Source: Methanocorpusculum sp.
GTDB lineage: Archaea > Halobacteriota > Methanomicrobia > Methanomicrobiales > Methanocorpusculaceae
NCBI GenBank assembly: GCA_029987025.1
Contig: DALTWQ010000075.1
Location: 1-5,938, forward strand
Reading direction: 5' to 3'
Length of the DNA: 5,938 bases
Positions 1 to 5,182 of this stretch are shown one piece after another. Under the pieces are notes generated by a model, which searched no databases, had not been told where the DNA came from, and was given only the letters and a program-made list of their open reading frames with translations. Within the stretch, counting starts at the first letter, position 1, and every line of letters starts with the position of its first letter. Made by a program: the position numbers and the translations under genes.

Positions 1-54
1 CCTTCGGCCTGCTTTAGCTTCGAGCCTGCGGCTCTCGCTGATTACACACGGATG
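1..54. repeat. 54-bp terminal inverted repeat, outer arm of left element
   Basis: Positions 1-54 are the exact reverse complement of 231-284. The same 54 bp occur inverted at the right end of the window (5885-5938). The arm contains a GAGCC-TGC-GGCTC hairpin (23-35) and ends with the CACGGAT motif (47-53), which recurs at module joints in both elements. Confidence 0.85.
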
Positions 55-68
55 CTCGCTGCGCTCGC

Positions 69-89
69 GGCTTGCGCAATGCGCAAGCC
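69..89. repeat. 21-nt palindrome, copy 1
   Basis: Two perfect 10-nt arms (GGCTTGCGCA and its complement) flank a single central base. The same unit occurs at 196-216, 5723-5743 and 5850-5870. It could fold as a hairpin in RNA or a cruciform in DNA. Confidence 0.85.
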
Positions 90-195
90 TCCGCGGATAT
101 AAAAAACGAAGATTCATGCCTATCTGTATTAGTCAACGGAAATAGAATGGGGAATGCCATCTAAAATATATAATTTTTAAGTATTCATCCGTGAA

Positions 196-216
196 GGCTT
201 GCGCATTGCGCAAGCC
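196..216. repeat. 21-nt palindrome, copy 2
   Basis: Same 10+1+10 palindrome as 69-89 but with the central base complemented (T instead of A), meaning it is in the opposite orientation. It is followed directly by the GCGGCC-GAA-GGCCGC hairpin at 217-231. Confidence 0.85.
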
Positions 217-230
217 GCGGCCGAAGGCCG

Positions 231-284
231 CATCCGTGTGTAATCAGCGAGAGCCGCAGGCTCGAAGCTAAAGCAGGCCGAAGG
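231..284. repeat. 54-bp terminal inverted repeat, inner arm of left element
   Basis: This is the exact reverse complement of 1-54. In the right-hand element only the first 15 nt of this arm (5694-5708) are present. The remaining 39 nt are missing there. Confidence 0.85.
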
Positions 285-293
285 CATGCGGCC

Positions 294-366
294 CGTGGCA
301 TCCGTGTCTGGGGATAGCCTACACACTGACGAGATAGAAATACTATAGTTCACATAAAATGACGAA
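294..366 (+). repeat. Inner 73-bp inverted repeat, left arm (pairs with 5621-5693)
   Basis: This stretch matches the reverse complement of 5621-5693 at 69 of 73 positions without gaps. It includes the shared GTCTGGGGATAGCCTACACA block (306-325) and the AGTTCACATAAAATG block (347-361). It is separated from the outer 245-bp arm by 48 bp on the left (246-293) and by nothing on the right. The four mismatches contrast with the perfect outer arm, so the two parts may have different histories. Confidence 0.85.
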
Positions 367-412
367 GAGCCAAAAATACAGATGAAGCGCTGAACCGTAG
401 GATATGACCCAC

Positions 413-426
413 CCCGCCGCCGCGGG
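413..426. other. Small GC-rich hairpin upstream of lysS
   Basis: CCCGC (413-417) and GCGGG (422-426) can pair around a 4-nt loop. It sits between the repeat element and the lysS promoter region. No T-tract follows, so it is a poor terminator. It may be a chance structure in a GC-rich patch. Nothing else recognisable was found in 367-450. Confidence 0.25.
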
Positions 427-455
427 TAAACCTCATGTATTATCCCTTATCACAC

Positions 456-465
456 TAAATATATT
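456..465 (+). promoter_or_regulatory. Putative TATA box of the lysS operon
   Basis: TAAATATATT is the best TATA-like match directly upstream of lysS. Its centre is about 32 nt before the ATG at 493, which places transcription start only a few nucleotides ahead of the gene, giving a very short leader. This is based on archaeal promoter spacing only. Confidence 0.45.
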
Positions 466-481
466 ACCACTATTCATCTTC

Positions 482-488
482 AGGTAAT
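482..488 (+). promoter_or_regulatory. Weak Shine-Dalgarno-like site for lysS
   Basis: AGGTAAT lies a few nucleotides before the ATG at 493 and resembles the GAGGTAAT site used by uppS (3004-3011). Its closeness to the start and the likely short leader make its role uncertain, but it favours ATG 493 as the start. Confidence 0.4.
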
Positions 489-492
489 AGAT

Positions 493-2007
493 ATGGAAGA
501 AAAAATACACGAAAAAATCCACTGGGCTGATGCAAAAGCAGCACAGGTTCCGACCGATGCACCGCAGCTTGTTGCAACCGGTATCACCCCGTCCGGCCCG
601 ATTCATTTAGGAAACATGCGTGAGGTCATGACCGGCGATATGATCTACAAGGCAATTCTTTCCAACGGAGGAAAAGCCGAACTGGTCTATATCGCAGATG
701 ACTTTGACCCGTTACGCAAAGTCTATCCCTTCCTTCCGGCAGAATACGAAAAGTACATCGGCTGGCCGGTATGTGATATCCCCTGTCCCTGCGGAAAACA
801 CAAGAGCTACGCAGAACACTTCCTCGAACCGTTCTTATCCGCAATCGAGGAACTCGACATCCACCCGCGCGTCATCAGAACAAGTGAGGCATACCGCTCC
901 GGAAAGTTCACCGAAGGAATCCGCCTTGCACTCGAACACGCAGAAGAGATTAAAGAAATCCTTGAACGCGTATCCGGCAGAAAACTCGAAGACGGCTGGA
1001 CTCCGTACTATCCGGTCTGTGAAAACTGCCACACTATCTCCCGTGCAAAAATATTAGAGCATGACCCCGAAAAGCACACCGTCAAATATCAGTGCGCCTG
1101 CGGTCATGTAGGAGTTTCAGACTACTCCAAGGGCGAAGGAAAACTTGTCTGGCGTGTCGACTGGCCTATGCGCTGGGCAGCCCACGGCGTTACCGTTGAG
1201 CCGTTCGGAAAAGACCACGCATCCCCCGGAGGTTCCTACGACACCGGAAAAATCATCACCAGCGAAATCTACGGCTACAAAGCACCGGTTCCGGTAACCT
1301 ACGAATGGATCAGTCTCAAAGGCAAAGGCGAGATGCACTCATCCAAAGGTGTTGTCTTAACCATCCGCGACATGTTAGATATTGTACCTCCCGAAGTTCT
1401 CCGCTACATGATTGCAAAGACCAAGCCGGATAAGACCATCGCATTCGACCCCGGCATGGGACTTTTAAAGCTCATCGATGACTACGACCGCGCTGCAAAA
1501 CTCGGAGGTTCCCGCGAACTTGAACTCTCAAAGATTTCATCCCCGCAGACGATGATTCCCTTCCGCCACATGGTAACCGTTGTCCAGATTGCAAGAAACG
1601 ACGACGGTCTGTTCTCCATCTTAGAGAGAAGCGGCTACGAGATTAAAGATAAAAACTCAGTTCTCGACCAGGCAAACCGTGCACGGCTCTGGCTCGAACG
1701 CTACGCACCTGAAGATGCCAAGTTCTCCATCTCCGAGAATCTGCCGGAAATTGCCGCAAACGAGCCTGCCAATGTAAAAGCAGCAGTTGCCGCATACGCA
1801 AAAGCCATCGCCGAAGGCGAATGGAAAGCAGATGTCTTACACAACGCTGTCTACGATGCAGCACAGTCTGCCGGTGTTACCGGAAAGGATGTTTTCACTG
1901 CAGTGTACCGCGCCTTCCTTGGTGCAGACCGCGGCCCCAGACTCGGCTGGTTCCTTGAAGCACTCGGACGCGAAGAAGTATTAGCCAGACTCGCCTTAAT
2001 GAAATAA
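493..2007 (+). CDS. lysS: Class I lysyl-tRNA synthetase
   Basis: The product charges tRNA-Lys with lysine in the cytoplasm, using ATP. It is the class I form typical of most archaea and some bacteria, unrelated to the class II enzyme of most bacteria. The 504-residue protein has the Rossmann-fold signature of class I synthetases: the HIGH-type motif TGITPSGPIHLGN (residues 29-41, core H38-L-G-N41) and the KMSKS-type motif MHSSKG (281-286). Cysteine clusters that probably bind zinc are seen at C94/C98/C100 and C176/C179/C201/C203, in the middle region. Further family-like stretches are WRVDWPMRW (220-228) and GKDHASPGGSYDTG (239-252). The C-terminal third is helical in composition, as expected for the anticodon-binding domain. 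Length is close to the usual 500-530 residues, so it appears complete. It is the first gene of a likely three-gene operon, with only 9 bp before the next start. Confidence 0.96.
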   Translation: MEEKIHEKIHWADAKAAQVPTDAPQLVATGITPSGPIHLGNMREVMTGDMIYKAILSNGGKAELVYIADDFDPLRKVYPFLPAEYEKYIGWPVCDIPCPCGKHKSYAEHFLEPFLSAIEELDIHPRVIRTSEAYRSGKFTEGIRLALEHAEEIKEILERVSGRKLEDGWTPYYPVCENCHTISRAKILEHDPEKHTVKYQCACGHVGVSDYSKGEGKLVWRVDWPMRWAAHGVTVEPFGKDHASPGGSYDTGKIITSEIYGYKAPVPVTYEWISLKGKGEMHSSKGVVLTIRDMLDIVPPEVLRYMIAKTKPDKTIAFDPGMGLLKLIDDYDRAAKLGGSRELELSKISSPQTMIPFRHMVTVVQIARNDDGLFSILERSGYEIKDKNSVLDQANRARLWLERYAPEDAKFSISENLPEIAANEPANVKAAVAAYAKAIAEGEWKADVLHNAVYDAAQSAGVTGKDVFTAVYRAFLGADRGPRLGWFLEALGREEVLARLALMK

Positions 2008-2016
2008 GTTTACCAC

Positions 2017-3021
2017 ATGGCAAAAGACAAACTCCCGCGAAATCTCTCTGAAGGCTGCAAGCTCTGTTATCAGGGTGCAAAGCTGGTGCTCTTTATAACA
2101 GGCATCTGTCCCCGCGACTGCTGGTATTGCCCCTTATCTTCCGAGCGGAAGGATATGGATGTCATTTTCGCAAATGACCGGCAGATAACAACACCCGCTG
2201 AAGCAATCGAGGAGGCTGAAATCATGGATGCGCTTGGAACAGGCGTTACCGGCGGTGAGCCCCTCTTTGAAATCGAGCGTGTGGTCGAGTTCTGTACGGC
2301 GCTCAAGAAGCATTTCGGAAACGGGCATCATATCCACTTATACACCGGAAAAGCACCGTCTGAAGAGGAACTTGCGATGCTTGCCCCCTGCGTTGATGAA
2401 ATCCGTATGCACCCGCCCCACGAGGAGTGGGCCGGAATTATGACATCAGAGTATCCGAAAGCAATAGCCGCAGCAAAAAAGATGGGATTCGATGTGGGAA
2501 TCGAAGTCCCGTCTCTGCAGGGACTGAGGCACTTCTTCCCGCTTTTGGACTCGCTTGACTTCTTCAACATCAACCAGCTGGAGTGGGGAGACGCCAACGC
2601 GGATGCTATGCGGCTTAGAAAACTTGAGCCGGTAAATCCGCTCTGCAACGCCATCGAGGGTTCGACAAAGTGGGCCGGAGAAATCAACGGTCATCCGAAG
2701 GTTCACTACTGCACCTCGGTTTTCAAAGACTCAGTGCAGCTGCGCGAACGCTTAAAGCGCATCGCAAGGAACTCTGCGCGTCCGTTTGATATGATTACTG
2801 ACGACGGCACTATCATGTACGGGGTAATGGACCCCGGAAATGATCTGGAGATGATTTTATCTCTGATGCGGCCGGGCAGCTGCTATGCGGAAATGGATGA
2901 CGGGACTATCGAACTCGACTGGCAGCAGATGAGAAAAATACCGCGTAAGTTCGGCGGGGAACGCAAGATTATCGAGCGGTATCCGAACGACGGCATGATA
3001 GTTGAGGTAATCCCTCAATGA
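2017..3021 (+). CDS. Radical SAM Fe-S protein (COG2108-like), substrate unknown
   Basis: The 334-residue protein has a classical radical SAM cluster motif, CPRDCWYC, with C31, C35 and C38 (CxxxCxxC), and the SAM-binding GGEP motif at residues 79-82 (GVTGGEPL). An extra cysteine pair, C14 and C17, lies in an N-terminal stretch (SEGCKLCYQGAKLVLFITG) that I associate with an archaeal family described only as related to pyruvate formate-lyase activating enzymes. The C-terminal half has FKDSVQLRERLKRIARNSA (236-254). The protein presumably uses a [4Fe-4S] cluster and SAM to start radical chemistry, but its substrate cannot be read from the sequence. The ATG at 2017 follows lysS by 9 bp and no clear SD site is seen, suggesting coupled translation. 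Its last codon overlaps the uppS start in an ATGA. Family-level assignment is firm; the COG number is from memory. Confidence 0.9.
   Translation: MAKDKLPRNLSEGCKLCYQGAKLVLFITGICPRDCWYCPLSSERKDMDVIFANDRQITTPAEAIEEAEIMDALGTGVTGGEPLFEIERVVEFCTALKKHFGNGHHIHLYTGKAPSEEELAMLAPCVDEIRMHPPHEEWAGIMTSEYPKAIAAAKKMGFDVGIEVPSLQGLRHFFPLLDSLDFFNINQLEWGDANADAMRLRKLEPVNPLCNAIEGSTKWAGEINGHPKVHYCTSVFKDSVQLRERLKRIARNSARPFDMITDDGTIMYGVMDPGNDLEMILSLMRPGSCYAEMDDGTIELDWQQMRKIPRKFGGERKIIERYPNDGMIVEVIPQ
3004..3008 (+). promoter_or_regulatory. Shine-Dalgarno site of uppS inside the radical SAM gene
   Basis: GAGGT lies 9 nt before the ATG at 3018, within the last codons of the upstream gene. It fits the CCUCC anti-SD of archaeal 16S rRNA and supports ATG 3018 as the uppS start. 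Confidence 0.6.
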
Positions 3022-3782
3022 ACGGAAAACTGCGGAGATTTGCTGAGGATGTCTATGCGAATCATTTAGTCCGCAGATTTTCTCATATCCCAACCCATAT
3101 CGCGATTATTCAGGATGGAAACCGCAGGTTTGCAAAAGACCGCGGATTAAGTGTCAATACCGGTCACCGTCTCGGTGCTGATACAACGCTTCATGTTCTT
3201 GAGTGGATGGAAAAACTCGGTATCCGTCATATCACCTTCTACGCATTTTCGACAGAGAATTACAAACGCGGCGAGGAGGAGGTCAGCGGGCTTCATGACC
3301 TTTTCATCGACAAGTTCAATGAGATGCTTGAGGATGCCAGAATCCACAACAATAAAATCAATGTAACCGTTGTGGGAGATCGTTCGCTCATATCTCCCGA
3401 TCTTCTCGAAGTCATTGAAAAAGTGGAAGAAGCAACGAAAAACTACAGCAGATATTATGTGCATTTCGCACTTGCCTACGGCGGACGAAATGAAATCGTT
3501 GAAACAACCCGCGAGATTGTGCAGAAGTGCCGCGACGGCGTAATTTCTCCTGCGGATATCACGCCGGATATGATTACAAGCACCATGTATCCGCTGCACG
3601 ATATGCCGCCGGTTGATTTGATTTTACGAACCGCAAACGACAAGCGTACCTCGAACTTCCTGCCGTGGCTTGCGAACGGAAACGAGGCGGCGGTCTGTTT
3701 CTGTGTGCCGACATGGCCGGAGTTCCGGTATGTCGATTTTGTACGGGCGCTGCGGGTGTATGACCAGCGGATGAAGGATTAA
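3018..3782 (+). CDS. uppS: Polyprenyl diphosphate synthase (cis-prenyltransferase, UppS family)
   Basis: The enzyme extends an allylic diphosphate with isopentenyl diphosphate in cis to make the long polyprenyl diphosphate. In archaea this becomes the dolichol-type carrier for N-glycan assembly at the membrane. The 254-residue sequence shows the family signatures: HIAIIQDGNRR (residues 27-37, catalytic D33 and N35-R36-R37), H50, FYAFSTENYKR (74-84), YGGRNEIV (154-161), and the RxxxxxRxSNF block (R204, R210, S212) that binds diphosphate. E223 occupies the spacing of the metal-binding glutamate of E. coli UppS. In place of the RTGGExRxSNF usual in bacteria it has RTANDKRTSNF, and the C-terminal block (about 226-250) looks archaeal. 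Product chain length cannot be deduced. Its start overlaps the radical SAM gene by 4 bp, and its TAA lies within a TTAA shared with the opposing gene. Confidence 0.93.
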   Translation: MNGKLRRFAEDVYANHLVRRFSHIPTHIAIIQDGNRRFAKDRGLSVNTGHRLGADTTLHVLEWMEKLGIRHITFYAFSTENYKRGEEEVSGLHDLFIDKFNEMLEDARIHNNKINVTVVGDRSLISPDLLEVIEKVEEATKNYSRYYVHFALAYGGRNEIVETTREIVQKCRDGVISPADITPDMITSTMYPLHDMPPVDLILRTANDKRTSNFLPWLANGNEAAVCFCVPTWPEFRYVDFVRALRVYDQRMKD

Positions 3783-4480
3783 CGCTTAAGCAGTTCCGCA
3801 CGCTGTTTTGCATCCGGCGTTACACGGTACGACTCTTTTATTTTCTGCACTGCCTTGTTGATGGTTTCATCATCTAAAAGACAGTCTTTCATCCATTCTT
3901 CTGTTTCATCCGGATACTTTACATACAAAACAGATACCGCCCAGGCTGCTGCCGTTTTCGCATAGTATCCCGGAAACTCACGCCGGTTCAGCAGAGCAAG
4001 GACTTTTTTATAATACTCGTCCGTGATGAAATGCGCAAGCAGAAGAACAATCCCGAACCGCACTGAAAACTCGGTTCCTTCTGCAATACATTTTTTCGCA
4101 TACGAAAAAAAGATGTCCGGATGTTTTTTTACGCTTTGTATGGTCATTGCAGTGGAATCACAGACCGACCAGTTGTCAACCTTCGGCACAAAGATATCGA
4201 GCGCCTTACAGATTTCTTCAGGCGCCGCTTTTGCATAGCTGATTACTAACCCCTGAAGCATAATCTCTTCAAAGGAGCCGTCAGATGCGTCTTTCAGATA
4301 CGCACGCCAGTCTGCTTTTGCTTCCCGTTTTGCAATCTCGCGGAGTTTTGGAATCCGCACGCCTAAGAGATTGTCTGAGCCCGGAAGCAGTCCGGAGGAG
4401 AACTTCCGGTATTTTTCTTCGGCGAGGGATTCGAGTTCTTCCCGGATTATTTCTCTCTTACTCTTTTCCATCTGCCGCAT
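3779..4480 (-). CDS. DNA alkylation repair protein, AlkD-like HEAT-repeat glycosylase
   Basis: The 233-residue protein resembles the DNA alkylation repair family (PF08713), all-helical HEAT-like proteins that include the bacterial 3-methyladenine/7-methylguanine glycosylase AlkD. Family-typical segments are GVRIPKLREIAKRE (residues 40-53), VDNWSVCDS (101-109), SVRFGIVLLLAHFI (139-152) and YYAKTAAAWAVSVLYVKYP (172-190). W104 and D108 have the spacing of the W109/D113 pair known to be important in Bacillus cereus AlkD. R141 and W180 are plausible matches to its R148 and W187. Substrate and activity are inferred. The annotated start (codon at 4478-4480) overlaps the upstream flavoprotein gene by 23 bp. 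A second methionine at residue 4 (4469-4471) is an equally possible start, and neither has a clear SD site, so translation is probably coupled. The stop lies in a TTAA shared with uppS. Confidence 0.88.
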   Translation of the reverse strand: MRQMEKSKREIIREELESLAEEKYRKFSSGLLPGSDNLLGVRIPKLREIAKREAKADWRAYLKDASDGSFEEIMLQGLVISYAKAAPEEICKALDIFVPKVDNWSVCDSTAMTIQSVKKHPDIFFSYAKKCIAEGTEFSVRFGIVLLLAHFITDEYYKKVLALLNRREFPGYYAKTAAAWAVSVLYVKYPDETEEWMKDCLLDDETINKAVQKIKESYRVTPDAKQRAELLKR

Positions 4481-5069
4481 TACTGATGCTCATGCCAAGA
4501 GCATAGCCTTTTTCGTAGGCCGCTTTCATGACGTCAGGCTTGGTTTCGATGTTGTGGATCTCATCCATGTTGTTCTGCAGCAGTTCATCAGCGTAGGTGA
4601 CATCAATGATTGAGCCGAAGGCTTTTACCGAGTATCTCGGTCCGATGAAAATTTCATCGTTGTTCATTCCGCCTATGCAGATAAAAAGCATCTTGCGTGT
4701 TTTTGCCTTGTCTTTGGGAACCATGGGCTGTTTCCGGTAGTATTTTGCCATGTAGAAGGGCTGACAGCGGTCCATGAATGATTTGAGGGCTCCCGGAATT
4801 CCGTAGGTCATCACAGGAGTTGCGAGGATGATGCCGTCACATTTCTTGAGAATCTGATAGTATTTTTCCGCTTTATCATCAACGAGGCAGTGCGGTTCTG
4901 TCATGCAGCCGAAGGTCTGCATACAAGGAGCGATATTGATGTGCGCTGCATTGATGCGCTCTACGGTGTATCCGGCATCTTCAGCGCCGCGGATGGCTTC
5001 TTTGAGGAGTTTGTCGGTATTTCCGCCGAGGATGTTGCTCCCGAAAATGGCAGCTATCATTTTGGTCAT
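4458..5069 (-). CDS. Flavodoxin-fold NAD(P)H-dependent FMN reductase / iron-sulfur flavoprotein-like
   Basis: The 203-residue protein has the FMN-binding loop GSNILGGNTDKL (residues 10-21) and the segment IILATPVMTYGIPGALKSFMDR (80-101), both typical of the NADPH-dependent FMN reductase/iron-sulfur flavoprotein superfamily. It presumably binds FMN and transfers electrons in the cytoplasm; the partner is unknown. Methanogen iron-sulfur flavoproteins carry a tight cysteine motif (about CxxCxxC followed by another C) after the second strand. Here that region reads PCMQTFGCMTEPHC, with C49, C55 and C61 spaced CxxxxxCxxxxxC, so a [4Fe-4S] cluster is doubtful. Start codon at 5067-5069 (ATG); a second methionine lies at residue 4. 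No SD site is seen and a TATA-like box lies about 28 nt upstream, fitting a leaderless message. It is first in a two-gene minus-strand operon with the alkylation repair gene. Confidence 0.87.
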   Translation of the reverse strand: MTKMIAAIFGSNILGGNTDKLLKEAIRGAEDAGYTVERINAAHINIAPCMQTFGCMTEPHCLVDDKAEKYYQILKKCDGIILATPVMTYGIPGALKSFMDRCQPFYMAKYYRKQPMVPKDKAKTRKMLFICIGGMNNDEIFIGPRYSVKAFGSIIDVTYADELLQNNMDEIHNIETKPDVMKAAYEKGYALGMSISNAADGKE

Positions 5070-5094
5070 GATGAATTAGTTTCGTTTCTGCAGG

Positions 5095-5100
5095 GATAAA
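5095..5100 (-). promoter_or_regulatory. Putative TATA box of the flavoprotein operon
   Basis: Read on the minus strand this is TTTATC, centred about 28 nt before the ATG at 5069. That spacing predicts transcription starting at or next to the start codon, in keeping with the missing SD site. Confidence 0.4.
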
Positions 5101-5101
5101 T

Positions 5102-5115
5102 GCTTCACTTGAAGC
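5102..5115. promoter_or_regulatory. Dyad GCTTCA-CT-TGAAGC, possible operator
   Basis: Six-base perfect arms separated by 2 nt lie directly upstream of the TATA-like box of the flavoprotein gene, where the BRE would be, in the 113-bp region between two divergent genes. A repressor bound here would block TFB/TBP. The regulator is unknown and the dyad could be chance. Confidence 0.35.
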
Positions 5116-5119
5116 TGTT

Positions 5120-5134
5120 ATTTCCGGAGGAAAT
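5120..5134. promoter_or_regulatory. Dyad ATTTCC-GGA-GGAAAT, possible operator
   Basis: Six-base perfect arms with a 3-nt spacer form a second dyad a few bases from the one at 5102-5115. The sequences of the two dyads differ, so they need not bind the same protein. Confidence 0.35.
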
Positions 5135-5155
5135 TCTGCCGCGATATAGAACATC

Positions 5156-5161
5156 TTATAC
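5156..5161 (+). promoter_or_regulatory. Putative TATA box of the AhpD-like gene
   Basis: TTATAC is centred about 25 nt before the GTG at 5183 and 34 nt before the ATG at 5192. Transcription would start near 5183-5186, which favours either a leaderless GTG start or the ATG after a very short leader. Confidence 0.4.
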
Positions 5162-5182
5162 TTTCGAGGCAGATTATGTTTC

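Larger units (their letters stand above)
1..245 (+). repeat. Long perfect inverted repeat, left arm (pairs with 5694-5938)
   Basis: Base-by-base reading shows 245 of 245 identity between this stretch and the reverse complement of 5694-5938. Together the two arms enclose the whole gene block. Such identity over non-coding DNA implies recent duplication, gene conversion, or collapse of repeat copies during assembly. Confidence 0.9.
1..284. mobile_element. MITE-like palindromic repeat element, left copy
   Basis: This is a non-coding element of 284 bp with perfect 54-bp terminal inverted repeats at 1-54 and 231-284. Inside these lie a GC block (54-68), a 21-nt palindrome (69-89), an AT-rich unique core (about 90-195), a second copy of the palindrome (196-216) and a GCGGCC-GAA-GGCCGC hairpin (217-231). 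No open reading frame of useful size is seen in it. Positions 1-245 recur as an exact reverse complement at 5694-5938. Short length, terminal inverted repeats and absence of a transposase fit a MITE or a related palindromic repeat family. The class is an inference, because the outer flank lies outside the window and no target duplication can be checked. No transposase is present here that could move it. Confidence 0.6.

Noticed and set aside
69..216. Palindromes as rho-independent style terminators
   Set aside because: The 21-nt palindromes are not followed by T-tracts on either strand, and archaeal termination does not generally depend on hairpins.
1..284. CRISPR array or tRNA-type structure in the repeat region
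   Set aside because: The repeats are inverted rather than regularly spaced direct repeats with unique spacers, and no cloverleaf or conserved tRNA bases can be found.
381..410. Possible C/D box RNA (ATGA and CTGA motifs upstream of lysS)
   Set aside because: The boxes are only a few bases apart and no proper C/D' and C'/D spacing or terminal stem is present.
698..1057. 119-codon plus-strand ORF in another frame of lysS
   Set aside because: It lies wholly within lysS, whose motifs are unmistakable, and its translation has low-complexity Ser/Arg/Thr composition typical of a shadow frame.
3147..3599. 150-codon minus-strand ORF opposite uppS
   Set aside because: It is antisense to the conserved uppS motifs, has no SD or promoter, and its composition (His/Arg/Cys-rich stretches) does not look like a real protein.
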